Source: Rotaria socialis (taxonomy: Eukaryota > Rotifera > Eurotatoria > Philodinida > Philodinidae). Taken from it: a stretch of 64,000 bases of DNA. Each line of letters opens with the position of its first letter. Within the stretch, counting starts at the first letter, position 1. Where the stretch lies: assembly GCA_905331475.1 (NCBI GenBank), contig CAJNYU010004277.1:186001-250000 (forward strand), written 5' to 3'. The notes below the pieces were generated by a model. The model saw only the letters and a program-made list of their open reading frames with translations, was not told the DNA's origin and made no database searches. This document shows, one piece after another, positions 11,401 through 24,900 of the stretch. The position numbers and the translations under genes are program-made.

Positions 11401-14400
11401 TACAACAATAGGTAGAGCTGGTCCACGTTGTATCGATCCGGCAAGATGATTATGAATAGTACTTGTACCGGTTATTTGACTATTGATCACACTATCTTGC
11501 GTATTAACATGAGGATTATTCGTACTAGTTGCTCGTCGATCACTACTATCAAGACTAATATGTGACGAAGGCGTATCACGACCGGATAGATTTGGTGTTG
11601 CTAGAAAATTAGACAATTAACGCAATCAAAATATATTGAAATGAAAAATTACCTCGTCCACTAACGGATCCATTATCAAATAAGGGATCGGTTTCAATTT
11701 CATTGGTTGCTTTATCAAGATCATCACATGACGATGTAACACTTAAATTGCCGGTTGACGCAGCACCTTCACTAATACCTTCAAGACCTTCTAGATTATC
11801 ACTAATGTTACCAACACTACAATTATCGTTTAAACGAAAACGTAATCGTTTTTCGGTAGCTGCTGCGTCATATTCATTTGTGCTTGATGTTTTTATTAAT
11901 TTTGTTCTTTCGTTTTCTTGTAAAACCTATCAAATTGAATACAAAATGATTTGTTTTTGTTGTCTCATATTCAAAAATAATTTACTTTATCTTCTGGTAA
12001 CATTCCTGGACATTCATTATCGCTTGATTCTAATGTAAAAACAATAACTTCTTCAGGAAATTGAGTATTTTCATTACGTTCAGGTTTTTGAGCACATGCA
12101 TCTATTAGGCGGAAAAGAATAATTTTTTTTTCCATTCTGATTCAAATAAATGACATTATCTTACCACCTCGTGTTCCATTCGGTTTTCGATGTTGATGTC
12201 GATTATTATGGTCCGTATGATGTTCATTCACAGGTGGAATTGGTGGTAAAACTGGAGGCGGAGGTGATTTAAGACATTCTTCTAATGGTAGTAATGCTCG
12301 CAAATAAGTATCCAATTGTTGTTTTAATTCACTATCGCTAATATCATTTACTGCACGACGACAAAATAAAATCTAGAAAACAGAAACTTTCTTTTTGTAT
12401 AAAAGAAAAATGCTAAAATTTAATCGAACCAATTGTCGAAGTTGTTTTTGTGTTATTAGAATAATATTTCTTGTTATACTACTTGATGATAGAGTTGATG
12501 AACGTATTGGAAACATCACATTACGACTTGAATCAATAAAATTATCCAATATACTTGATACACAATTCTAAATGAGATATGGAATAAGATGATTCCATTT
12601 TGTTTTTGGTATAGTGAGAAACTAGTTAAAAATTAGTGCAGAAACACAAACAATAGAAAGCCAACCATAGGTATAATGGTGTAAATATAGGTGCACTGTG
12701 AATTCTTTTACATCGTGTGAATATGGAAAATTTTTATTAATAGAATCATATGCAAAGATTTAAAAATCATTTTCATGAATATGTCCTTAAATGAACAGAG
12801 AAATCGAGTCTTTCTATTTATTAGTCGAGCATTGCGTGGATTAAAACCTTGCACATGATTAAATTAAATAACCGACATACGAATGAATGTGATTAGAACC
12901 TAATATTTTTTTTTCCATATTCGATGTAGTGTTAAAAATTTTGCAAAGGTTTGTTTTTATTCTAGCAAAGTTGACAATATATAAAAAACTCACAGAAATA
13001 AATGATTCTGACTAAAAATAGGTTTCGAAAATGAAAAAACAAGATAATTTCGAAAAGAAGAAATTCTAATCACCTCTTTAAATTTACTATAAAGATCCTT
13101 GGTTTTCGATTCTGTATCATTTGACATAGCAAGTGTTTGAAGTATAATAGCAATCTAAATAATCAAAGAAAAACAACAAGTTCATAGAGGGTTTTGTTTT
13201 GTAAATCGATTTACTTGATTCAAATTATGTCGTGCTATTGTACTGATTGGTATATCAGCAATAATTCCATGTTTTTCTGGTTCACATATAGCTGGTCCAA
13301 TAAATAATGTCATAATAATATCACAACATAAACAACGTATTTCACGTGATGATAATTCACTCGATTGAGATAATATAATAAACATTTGCGATATCAAAAA
13401 TGATAAAGATGTTGGAAAAAAACTTAAGGAATTGCGTAAACTTTCGATAAATGTACATGTGAATGTATACAGTTTTGTTATAATCACATTGCGATATTTT
13501 TGTATTTTATCTAAATAATCACGCGTACCTGGTTGACCGAATCTAAATGTAAATACATACATTTTTTTAAATAAAAATTTCGAACTTTTGCAAAATTTGT
13601 ATTTTTTTAAATTTACTTTTTTATACGTTCTTGTTTCGAAAATCGATTTAATGATACATCCGGATTAATATCATAAAAATATTCGTCCTAGAAAACAGAA
13701 GAGAAACTCTTCTTCGAAATCAAAATTGAAAATATTTACATCAATGAGCAATTGCATAATTGGTTCGTGTAGTGCAGCTGTTAAAACTAATTGAAAAACA
13801 ACAAAAAATATGAGATTTTAAATGAGAAAGTCTTTGGAACTTACATAGTTTACAGGATTGTGATGATGTTAATAATGAATCAAAAACGATTTTAAACGAA
13901 CATGATGAACGTTGTAAAACAATTCTTGGATTTGATTCATTTTTTAATTGTATATCAATTAATGAACGAAGTAATTCAAGAATAAATAATTCATCATCAT
14001 AATACAAACATTGATTAAATAGAGATGATATTAATATTGGTATTATTGAATTTAATAATAGGCCATCATTTTTTTCTATCGTAGCTAAACATAGTGCTAA
14101 TAGATTTGGCTGTTGTCTTAAAAAGGTTAATAGACGTAAATAAGGTAAATCTTGTAAATAATTAAAATATTTATATGAGTCAATAAATGTTATATTATCA
14201 AGAATTTGTATATGCTGAAAGCATGATTTCGTTTGAATATTTTGATCATTACGGTTCGGATAAATCAATGACGTAAGTATATAACGTTGATGGGATGTTA
14301 TCCATTGTCGATGTTGAACATGTTCAGCAAGTTTAAGAAGCTAAAGTTAAAAAACAATGAAATTCTTATTTTGCTTTTCATAAGTACAAAAAAGTCTTGT

Positions 14401-14510
14401 TTAATTACTTGAGTATATTGTTCTCGTATACGTTTTTGTTCAGCAGAAACAAATGATCGTTCGCGTTTTAATTTTTTAACTAATTCAATAAGTTCTTCAC
14501 TGGAGGTCAT
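8434..14510 (-). CDS. GAPVD1: GTPase-activating protein and VPS9 domain-containing protein 1 (RME-6/GAPex-5)
   Basis: GAPVD1 acts on early endosomes and clathrin-coated vesicles as a Rab5 exchange factor through its VPS9 domain, and carries an N-terminal RasGAP-like domain. The ATG at 14510 starts MTSSEELIELVKKLKRER, matching the family's N-terminal helix. The RasGAP region lies at about 13.2-14.3 kb (YFNYLQDLPYLRLLTFLRQQ; IADIPISTIARHNLNQV). The centre (about 9.9-12.6 kb) is a long Ser/Asn/Gln-rich linker spread over many exons. The VPS9 domain is at about 8.4-9.9 kb (TPRDKLGCVQR; ILIYVIVKANPPNLLS). The last coding exon, 8533-8434, is only 100 bp: it splices across a 50-bp intron and supplies QYVQDLYSS...EESYYWTMF and a TAG stop, completing the domain. 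Introns are mostly 50-70 bp. Family-wide order and ends are conserved, so I regard the gene as complete and functional. Exact borders of the linker exons are not resolved. Confidence 0.92.
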
Positions 14511-14805
14511 TATACATCTGCCAAAAAAAAAGCACAATTATGTCATTTCTTTTCATCATCAAATATACGAATACGAACAAAGAAAAACGAAAGAAGATAT
14601 TTCTTTTCATAATACGTATTTGTGCATATACAGCACAATCAAGCCAAAGAAAAAAAAACAAACAGACAAGAAATAAGAACATGTCGAGAAAAAAAACAAA
14701 AGAAGAAAAAAAACTAACACTTAAATCCATATAGATACACGTGTGCTAAATGTATATTACACGCACACACATAAAATGTAGAAGTCTTTTTCTGTTTGCT
14801 TTTTA

Positions 14806-17762
14806 CTATGTAGATACATTGAGTAATTGACTGGTATGAAGTGGTTGTACAGGTGTATTTCCAGTGAATATTGTTTTTGGTTCACAAAATGGACCAATAT
14901 TATTATTAATTGATACTGCACGAACAGCAAATGCATAATGACTATTCGATTGAAATTCTTTCAATGTAACTGCCATAGGCAAACGCATTGATTTAACGGT
15001 ACCAATCTACAATACAAGGAAGCATTCATAAATATGGATTCTGCTTCGTTATTTTTTTTTATTTTTTTGTCTCGGATAATTTTACTTTTTTCCAATCCGA
15101 CGCAGTTAGTGCTGCATTTTGTTTATATGCATAGATTTCATAGTTTTGTATAGATTCCATAGGTGTTGATTGCAAATTCCATGTTAAACGAACTGTTGTA
15201 TTTTCTTGAGCTATATTCAATTGTGGTCGAGCTATTGTATGATCACAGGGGTTATGTTCAGGCAGTGGACGTAACGGAACTACCTAACAAATCAAATTAA
15301 AATTACATTAACAATGAAAACTTTCATTTGGTCTATTTTTTGTCTATTTTTCTTATTTGATCGATGTAATGTAACGTGAGACTTGCATATGACTAACTGA
15401 TAACACGAATATGCCTCTTGAGAAATTGAGATACGTGTACATGTATGTTGAGAAGAATTTGAGTTTAAAATAACCAAGCTCAAATTATAGAGATAGGCAA
15501 AAGTCTTTTTTATGAAACATTTTTGTTTGATTAAAGAAAAGAATTTCTTTTTAAAGAGCTATCATACAAAAATTGTTTTGTTGTGCTTTTGCTTTATTAT
15601 ACCTGTCCATTTGGAAGAGAAGTATTTGGACGAATAGTACGATTAATTGTTGTTGATGTTGCTGTTGCTGTTGTTGATCCTAAAAAGAAAAAGAAATGAT
15701 TTTGAACTTGTTGTTGATAAATGAAAACTTACGAATGCGAGTAGCTGTAGCTGTCGCTGCTGGTGTTAGAGTTGTTGTTGTTGGTATAGAAGGTTGAATA
15801 AACGATGTACTCTGTTGATAAGAACAAAAAAGAAAGTGAAGTCAAAGAAAAAAAACACAAATCTTTATTAACTTGTCTAGTAGCAGTAATACGTTGAGCA
15901 GGCAATCTATGCATCGTATCATCTTCGTCTTCTTCCGTTAAATCTACTACATCATGTGGAATAGTTGTAGACAATAATGGTGGTGGTGGTAGTAGTAGTG
16001 GTGGTGGCGGAGCTAGTGGATTTGAAGTTATTGCTTGTCCGTTTGTTACAGTAGCTGATTTTATTGTAACTGTTGATGTTTTACTTGTGAGAGTTGTAGT
16101 TGCTATCGCATTTGAAGATAAACGAGATGCAACCTGTGGTAATGATGAAATTGAATTATAAACACTATTGTTGCGTGTAGCTAGCAATGGTCCATTATTG
16201 TTGTTGTTGTTTGATGTATGTGAACCTATTATTGGTATAATAAGAGATTTTTGTTGTTTTGGTGCTAAAAGTTTATTATTATTGATCGGTGTCAAATCAG
16301 TTTGTACTTGTGAATCATTTTGACTAAGTTTTGTTGTTTGTTGTTCTCGATCGATTTTAGTTAAATTAAATTGTTTTAGACTTTTATTCTGTTGATAAAT
16401 ATTAAGCAGTTCTTCGTGTTGCCGTTTTAGTGTCTGAATAAGACGATTGTTATTTAATGATCGTTCCTGTTGTTGTTCTAGTCTAGCTTGTTTTAATGCT
16501 TGTTCAAATTGAATATATTCATTGTTATGTGGAGAATTCGGTTTATGACATCGACATGTACATGTATGAGAATTATCATTACTTGGTGTTTCTAGAAAAA
16601 CATTTACTCAATTTAAAATAGTTGATTTCGATTCGATATATCTTCAAGCATCCCGAAGTTTTAAATATCAAAAAAGACTTTTCTTGAAAATGTAAAGATC
16701 TTGTCAAGACTATTTTTCGTTTTCTTTCGAACTTCTAAGCAAACATGTTCTCAGTGGCTCGATGCGCATGACTCAACAAGCGAAAACTGTAAAGTCAAAT
16801 CAAAAGAAATTTTTTTCACTACTCATGAAGATAGATCGAATGGCATTATAGTCACGTGAAAAGCACTTGGACAGTTATGAAATGAGAAAAAAAAAGATTT
16901 TTCTTCAATATAGAAATAAAAATTGATTTGCTTTTATGTATGAAACTGAACATAAACGAAAAGACTATTCTACTCATAGGTAGAAAACAAATTATGAACA
17001 AACCTTCAAGTTCTACAATATCATCATCGATTCGTGATCGTGATAAATTAGTTGCTGGTTGATCACTTTCCATCGGCGTTGTTTCGTCTTCAAGATTTGT
17101 ATTTACATTTTCTTCGATTTTATTATCGACTGTTGAAGATAAAGCTAGAAAATGTATTCAAACTAGAGTGAACACAACTATAATGATAAATAATAATTAC
17201 ATTCTTCATGATCATTCTCATTCATTCGATTCATGATTGAACCAATAATTTTATGAATATCCTGAGTATCTATTGAAAAATTTTGCGTTATCTAAATCGA
17301 ACGATAAAAATTCTAATTTATATTTGAATTAAAATAATATTAAACCTGATTTGAAGATGATACAATCGTCGCTGACGAAGATTGAACAATTTGATTTTTA
17401 ATCTGTTCAATAATATTATGAACAATTTCTTCGTTGGTTTGTTCATTGTTGTTATCACCGATAATCATTTGTTCTATTTCATTATCAGGCAAAATAATAA
17501 ATGATTCTAATGGTTGTGGGATCTCTTCTTCTAATTTAATAGTATGTTCCGTTGTATCCAATAGCGGCGATTGCTTTGAATTGTTATCACTATGATATGC
17601 TGAATAATGTGTTGTTGATGTTGTTGTTGTTGTCGTTGTTGGTGGTGGTGGTGATGGGTTTGAATTATTACACATTGATACGTTAGATGACTTTGAAGTT
17701 TTTGATACGGTACTTTTTCGTGCCGTATATCGGTATATATCTGGTAAAATACCAGCTGACAT
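14806..17762 (-). CDS. ATF7IP: ATF7-interacting protein-like (MCAF1/windei) cofactor of SETDB1
   Basis: ATF7IP/MCAF1 stabilises the H3K9 methyltransferase SETDB1 and links it to SUMOylated chromatin. The ATG at 17762 opens a Ser/Thr/Pro-rich N-terminal region. A Gln/Glu/Lys-rich coiled-coil-like segment lies near 16.3-16.5 kb, where the family binds SETDB1. A SUMO-interacting motif followed by acids, VVDLTEEDEDD, is at about 15.92-15.95 kb. The C-terminus (about 14.8-15.3 kb) is a fibronectin type III domain with the family's signature: DWKKIGTVKS, RLPMAVTLKEF, YAFAVRAVSI and GPFCEPKT. The stop is TAG at 14806. A CTCRC cysteine cluster sits near 16.55 kb. An AG acceptor just upstream of the ATG suggests a 5' UTR intron. 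The gene lies 295 bp upstream of GAPVD1 and 164 bp downstream of NSE4. Order SIM then FN3 is specific to this family, so the call is strong despite low-complexity linkers. Confidence 0.88.
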
Positions 17763-17926
17763 GTTTGTCTAAAGAGAATAAAATATATAAGAAATCATAT
17801 TTAGCTCTATAGTGGCTGCGTTTTTTTTTGTTTGATTAATGATTATCATTTCTTTTAGTTACATATCTGACATGAAAGAAAACGAATAAGAAAACAAAAA
17901 CAACTGTTTTATAAGAACTAGAATAA

Positions 17927-20904
17927 TTAGTTTTTATCATTAATCATTGATGTTTGAATATCAAACACGTCGACTAGTGTTTCCCATTGTTCAATATCTA
18001 ATGATAGAATTAATTGAGTTAATGAAATGACTTGATGTGACGATGATTTTTGATCGTTGTTTATAGTACTATCATTTTGTGTATCAGACTTATTTGATGG
18101 TCCTAGAACAAAAAAAGTAGTTGATAGAATGAATGTGTAACAATTCTGTGCACTGTTTCGTAAATGGGATTAGCAATGCTCGAATAAAAACAAATATTTA
18201 AGTCGAATAGTTTGGTACATTTGAAAGTCACATATATATCTATGTAATTTTCCTCTATTATCGTTATCTATCATACGTTGGATTCTATTCGTACCTACAT
18301 ACACAGTCCGCTTTATCATTGAATACAATTAAGCATTAAACATGGTCTCATGTTTCATGATTTTGAATGAAAAAAAAGAACTTTTTGTTGTGGTTAAAAA
18401 TTCACTTGAGTTCCTAAATCTGGCGCATTTTTTTCTTACCAAAATGATTTGAACAGTCCTTCCGCACTATCGATGAACGTCACACTGTAAGACTCTAGAT
18501 CAAGCTACATTTTAAGCAGTTAACAACATTTATCTCAAGTCTGAATCCGGCTATAGATGTTTATATGCTCTATGCGAATGAACATAGTTTTACATGCTAT
18601 TTTAGTATTCGAAAAAAAATAAAGTTCGAGAACTTACGTAAAACAGGTAATTGATTCTCATCCAAAAAAAGTTCAGCTTTTCCTTCCTGCAGAAAAAAAG
18701 GAATTTCTATAATAGAAATAAGGATTGTCGTTTTTTTGGCTTACTTTAATAAGAAATGATACATGAAATATATTTTCGACTGAACGACAAAACAATTTTG
18801 GATGAATTGTAAACATAAAAAAACTAACTGGCTGATCTTAAATGAAACAGAAATATTTCATAGAGCTCAATAATTAATAAAATAAAAACACTTACTGTCA
18901 TTATTTTGATATGCTTCTTCTAAACATCGATTCATTCGAATAATTTCCTGAGATGTTTGTTCACCGGATGGTATCATTTGTTTAATCTAAATATAATTGT
19001 TGTTTTTCATTTCTAGTCGTTGCATCTTTAATATTATTTACTTCTTGTATTTGAGTTCGTTGTGAAAGATCGACACTTTCTCTCGTGTGACGAGCGCGTT
19101 GTTTCATAAATGATTTTTCTAAAGTTCGCTTTTCGAACCAAAATGTAGGTAATCGACCAGACCTTGTGGTTTCAAAAAAAAATCAGATATAAATTATCAA
19201 CTTTTCAAAACATGTTGCTTACATAAAATTTGTCATGCCAGTCGTTTTATGGCATTGAGAAAACTCAGTATAAAACTCGGCAAATGCATTATCATATTCT
19301 TTGAAATTATTCTTAATAATTTTAGCCTATTAAAAGGAAAACGAAAAATTTTCTTTAATAACAGAATACGACACAATTGTTCCACCTACACATTTTCGTA
19401 TCAATTTAAAAGCATCTGCAACTGTAGATCTTTTATCAATAGCAATTGTTTGAATACGAGCAAATGATGATATCGTTTTTAATGCAACTAAACATAAACT
19501 TTATTGTAACAAAAAAAAGTACTAAAAATTATACCTACTGCATACTTACTTAAATCGAGAACACCTTCACGTGGTGTTCGAACTAGAAGAAAGAACGAAA
19601 TGAAATGAAAAATAAAAGGAATCTATCTTTACCGTTCTTGTAAATTTCATTGCATTCATCTAATTGATTAAATAAATCTTCATCTTCAGGTTGAATTAAT
19701 TCAGGTCTATGAACTAAAATAAGAAAAGATTACACAATCGTTCATTTTTTAGTAATAATTGAGTGATGCATGTAGAACTTCTAAATGTCGAATTCAGCTC
19801 ACTAATATCCGTAGGTTATAATGTCTGTCATAGCAAAAAAAGTGAATAGACGTAATCATGCGTTAGCAAAATAGATAATTGTTAATTCCTTTTTTGAGCG
19901 TGCAACAAACATCATTCTATTACAATTACTTTTTGTTGCTTTATAAAACGTGATTACTGTCATCAGCAAAATAGAAAAATGAACATTTTTAGCGAGTAGC
20001 TTTTTCATGCGCCCTAAAAAATATACTTTTGTGATCTATCTGTCACAGATTCTAATATTTTCTATTCAAAGAATACCGTTAGGAACAAGATCAAAAGGTC
20101 GTAAAATATCCATTTGCACTAAATTACTTCCGTCTAGAATAATTCTCTAGAGATAAAGTGACAATAAAACACTCAAATATATCCATGCCGAGCCTTCAAT
20201 AAATCATAAATCTTTCAATTATTCTTTGCTAACAGTAGGACAATTTTGAATATCAAGTTACAGTCACCAGTCCGTAAGGATATACGTGTATCAAATAAAT
20301 CCTAATGAGAAATGAATAACCTATAGAAAACTTCGCCATATCGATTGTCAGATTTGAAACTTGACATAGATACCGGTTTTAAACAGAATTAGTTGATAGT
20401 GAATGTTTTAGATATAGGAAATTGAATTTCCTTGGTTTTACTTAGCGGGAGCACATACCGACGAAAGGGATTGCCTTGATAGCAGTAAACCAATAGCACG
20501 ACTTGTTTTTCATAGCTAATAAGAGCCTGCAGCTGATAATGAGACATATTTCCTTGTAAGAACATATGTTACTAATAAGTATTAAAGTATAACGTAAAAC
20601 TTGTTAATATGAACAAAACAAAGCAGCGGCAGATTGTTTATGTTAAAAATGCATGCACAAAAAAAACAGAAACATAAAAAATCACTCACTATGTAGATTA
20701 CTAATGAGACTTCGATAGTTAACGCGTGTTTCAAGTCTTTCTACCGTCTGATTGGTAAAAGAAAAGCGAGAAATAAATAATTATTATTATTCTTTTTTAT
20801 GTTACACAACAACAACTACAACAATAAATGATGCTTACATTTGTTTGATTAACCAATTTATGTACACCTTTGTTTTGATTAGGAAGAGTCGCAATATCAG
20901 CCAT
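17927..20904 (-). CDS. NSMCE4A: SMC5-SMC6 complex kleisin subunit NSE4
   Basis: NSE4 is the kleisin that bridges the SMC5 and SMC6 heads in the DNA-repair and genome-stability complex. From the ATG at 20904 I read MADIATLPNQNK, then the N-terminal helix YRSLISNL, then DLFNQLDECNEIYKN, TPREGVLDL and SFARIQTIA, in family order. The conserved C-terminal winged-helix signature is present: CRSVENIFHVSFLIK across one intron into EGKAELFLDENQLPVL. A last exon at about 18106-17927 adds a Ser/Asn-rich tail ending TAA. Introns include one of about 970 bp (19.72-20.69 kb) and one of about 530 bp (18.1-18.6 kb), long for this window; neither holds a gene I can see. The LPMO stop is only 153 bp upstream of the ATG, so the promoter must be very compact or shared. 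Confidence 0.88.
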
Positions 20905-21057
20905 ACGAATTTTTTAATTCTATTTTCTGAAATCAAGAAGAGACAAATTATATTTTCTGCCTATTATACATTTCATTTTTTGTCAACAAGTTTATGAGAA
21001 AAAACAAACAACTATGAACATTTTTTTTCAACTTTCGTTTTAATACGATATCTAGTT

Positions 21058-22423
21058 TTAAGTTTTGACGCAAACGCATAATGTCGGCGGACAGTTTATA
21101 GCACACAATTGTAAACACCAATTTTCTATACCAACCAATGGTTTAAGTGCTTCATTTGTTGGATAACAACGAAGAGTTTTATTATTTGCATCGATTTGAT
21201 CTATTAATTCTTTCAATGGACTGAATGGAAAGATAAAACTTTGCCGAGCTTCAGTTTTTTTTGTTGTTGTTGTGGGAGTTGTGTCTGTCGATGTCATCAT
21301 TGTTGGATAGACGATAAAAGGTGATGGTGTATGAATTCGAGGGAGAAATACCGGATTCAAAAATGGCAATAAAAAGAAGTGATTTGATGGCATCGTTGTT
21401 GAAGGCATCAATAGGAAATTATTATCAACTGCCGCTATGCTAATATCAGCACAGCTAGAAAAAAAGAAAAATTTCAGTAGAAAAAAAACAAGAAAATAAT
21501 AAAATTTTACTTGTAAAATTCTTCTTGTAGACCACAACCGAGACATGCTTCACCTGTTTGAATATTTCTACCCCAATTATTACCAGCATGATAACGCCAC
21601 TGTAGCACACATCGAGAACATGATAAACCAGGAGGTAGATGAACGCTATACAAATCAAGATTTCTGTGAATATAAATATTTCTTTTGTTCGGAAATGTTT
21701 TACCGTAAAAAAATTAAATCCAATCCTTCACTAACAGAATATTGTTTACCAAATCCTTGTATATCAAGTACATTTTGATCTAAACATTCTTGTGTCACTT
21801 CTGTATTTGCATCTGCTGCTGGGCATAAACGAAATTCCATAAAGCCTTTGTGATTGGCTGATAACTATCAATACAAAGAAAACAACGAAACAATTGAAGA
21901 ATAATGTATTTTTCAACCAACCAAAATTTTGACGTCAATTAATGCGCCTGATAAATAATGACGAACTATTATATTTGTTGCATATTTACCACCCGATTCA
22001 TGGTATCGTGATCCATCGTATGAATCACCACAAATACCACATTTACCTCCTAAACAAGGAATAGAGATATATTTGTACTCTATCTTTTAAATACATACCA
22101 TTCAAACTTTGAACTCCTAATCCACCACAATTTAATCCAACATCGTCATAATTGGCAGGAACATCAAAGCCTAAAAAACAAAAAAAATTCACTTTTAATA
22201 ATTCACATTCAAAATTAAATGTACCGTAACGCCACGCAGCATTACGCGCCGGTGGATCTTCCATGCGACCGTGTCCATGTATTTTTTGAAGGGAAATCAA
22301 AATAATAAGCCAGTAACACAATTCTCTATGATAGAAATAGGAAGTAATTAGATTTCGATTTTACGTCTCGTTTTTTCCTTCGCCGTAATAAAGAAAAATG
22401 TAATCTTACCTGCACACCATCAT
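21058..22423 (-). CDS. Secreted copper lytic polysaccharide monooxygenase, AA15-like
   Basis: LPMOs oxidatively cleave chitin or cellulose using a copper held by an N-terminal histidine brace. A 14-bp first coding exon (22423-22410, MMVC plus two bases) splices over 84 bp to exon 2, giving MMVCRELCYWLIILISLQKI and then HG|HGRMEDPPARNAAWRYG. Cleavage after this signal peptide exposes the required N-terminal His. A 51-bp intron then yields GFDVPANYDDVGLNCGG, followed by GKCGICGDSYDG, the second copper ligand region ANHKGFMEFRLCP, LPPGLSCSRCVLQWRY, HAGNNWG and LGCGLQEEF. Many paired cysteines fit the family. About 130 residues follow the catalytic domain: a Thr/Pro-rich linker and a Cys-rich tail (ENWCLQLCAINCPP). 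The stop is at 21058. All five introns I traced restore the reading frame. Substrate cannot be told from sequence; a dietary or cuticle/chitin role is possible. Confidence 0.92.
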
Positions 22424-24255
22424 TATTTTATTATTATTATTATTATTATTAGTATGAAAAGATTTTAAAGATTCGATAGAAACAGTGCTGGTATAGAAAC
22501 GAACGAAAGAAATATTTCATATAATACATATTGTCTATTTTTTTGACAGATAAAATTTGGTCTAATTATTGAATGATAGTAAAATTTTACTCGAAAAAGA
22601 GTTAGAAAAACTTGAAAATGTATCTTCTTGTCAATAGTAGATCGAAGGACAGTTCAAAGTTGAGCTTGGTATGATGACAGTACGAAAATAAGCCGATCAA
22701 ACCGATACAAATGAATGAGCGAGCGACAAAGAAGCAAATGCACTACAAATCCGAATGGTTACGTTTTTGTTATCTTCAATCAATAAAAAAAAAAGGTAAC
22801 ATTGATCCCTTTTCGTCTTTATTTTTTCGTTCTCTTAATTATGCATATAAGTGATTACAACCCGCGATTGTACAATCGCAATAAGATAAAATTATTCTCA
22901 GTAGAACGAAGTCCTGTGTCGTTTTTCAAAACAAAAAAAAATGAAATAAATTTCTTACTTTTTCAATTTGCGAATTTTTACATGATCTAAAAATTACGAA
23001 AATATTACATAAGGAAATCAACAATTGAAAACATACAATTCACAAAGTGATAGTTGTTGAAAATATACACGAACAAACAAATAATAACTTTTAAAAACCA
23101 ATGGTCCTATTCAATAGATGGCAGTGAAAGAATAAATAGTGATTATAGGCGACATCATTATGTCAAAATATGTTTTCGTTTCAAAATGAATATTTCATTT
23201 CTCAAATATCTCAAATTCGAATCGATGAAATCAATGTTTGCTTATTCTACTTTTTGTTTTGTTTATTCAATTATATAATTGAATTGATCACTCGTGTAAC
23301 CAATAGATAATAATATGTGATTAAGGAAAGATCAATTAGTTTCGCTTTACTATATCGTATTATACAACTAAAACTACTTCTTATAGAAAGATTTACGGGG
23401 ATTATTTTGTATTTTTATCCTATTCTTAGGCTTGACTTAAGAATAACGCCTACTCTGTCATAATAGGATATAAAAATTTTCTTAATTTAAAAAAATCGAT
23501 ATTTTCAGTAGAACGATGAATTTTCATGTAAACTAGTTCGATATCTTTTGAAGTTTAATTTTACATGGCAAGATTTCCACTATGTCCAATGACAGATGAA
23601 AAAATGCTATATTAAAATCCCGAGTAACTCAAATATAAATAAATTTTTTTTTAACTTTTTATCAAAAAAAAATGGACAAACACAATCAACAATATAGATT
23701 GTAAAGATTGAATATCATTCTGAAGTTCCCCGATATTTCTATTGTACCCGGTTATTGCAAAATAGAAAGATTACGTCGGAACACATCCATAGTGAATTAC
23801 AGACACTTATCTGCAATACAAAAAAAACCAATAGGATGAGATTATGTGATTGTATTCATTATTTCGCAACTTTTTTTTACTACAAAATCTGGATTACAAA
23901 TAAGCCTGTTCTAAAAGATATAAATCTATGAAAAATTGAATAGCCAATCTGAGCTTTCGTCACGATGAATTGTTATAACAGCTTGAAATGATAATAGAAA
24001 ACTAAGTCCTACTTAAATAAATTAACAACTTCTGTCGCCTACAAGATGAACTTCAGCAACTAAATGCTATATTGAATATCTACCTCAAGAATCAGACTGT
24101 TCACAACAGAAGCTAAAGTCAACAAGTACACATTAAAGACTATCAACTTTACTTGACATATCCACTTGCATCATTACATTTTTCCTCTATCGGATACTTT
24201 ATATGAATTCGAATTGAACAAACATTTTGAAATATCTCTAACAATGAACGAGTTT
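22424..24255. other. No gene recognised
   Basis: About 1.8 kb upstream of the LPMO gene. It begins with a (TTA)n microsatellite at about 22425-22450, presumably in the LPMO 5' flank or UTR. The rest is AT-rich with short open frames and no domain. No inverted repeats were noticed before 24265. Confidence 0.5.
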
Positions 24256-24264
24256 GAATTATAG

Positions 24265-24653
24265 GGGATGTCCCCGATTTGGTCCTAATTGGAAATATGT
24301 TCTCTCAATTGGGTCCTATCTTAATCAGACCCTATCTCAGTTCGGTCCCGTAATTATTTCTCGTTTCTATTTGAATAATATTAATTAAAATAATTCATGA
24401 TTATATATCAAAGAGAAGAGAATAATTTATATCATAAAGAATAACAAACCAATCATAATTTCAAAATGAAATTTTTAGATTTAAATAGGGTGAGTATGAA
24501 CATTACGGTACGCTTATTATATTTATATTTATAGATCACGAATAAACTGACAGGGACCGAACTGAGATCGGACCGAACTGGGGTAGAACCAAACTGAGAT
24601 AGGACCCAATTGAGAGAACACGTTTCCAATTAGGACCGAATCGGGATACGACC
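24265..24653. mobile_element. Mutator-like (MULE) MITE, 389 bp
   Basis: The two ends are long imperfect inverted repeats of about 85-100 bp. Left and right arms share CCCGATTYGGTCCTAATTGG and, further in, TTCTCTCAATTGGGTCCTAT. Identical 9-bp sequences, GAATTATAG, flank the element at 24256-24264 and 24654-24662. A 9-bp target duplication with long terminal inverted repeats fits the Mutator superfamily. The AT-rich middle has no open frame. Arms have diverged somewhat, so the copy is not brand-new. Confidence 0.8.
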
Positions 24654-24900
24654 GAATTATAGAAATATTTCTTGTTCAAATCATTCAAGTGCTACACAGT
24701 TTTATCTAATAAAGTCTTTTCTTTTGTTTCCTAAAGATCTTCAAATGAACAAACTTAAAATTCAATCCGTCAATTTCTAACGAACTAGGATTTTATTGAA
24801 ATATCATAGTTCGATTCAGAGAATGCCCTACAAATACGTGTTAGCACATTAGATGCTCACACGAGTACATATCCGAATGTTGAACGTGTTTTTTCAAATT

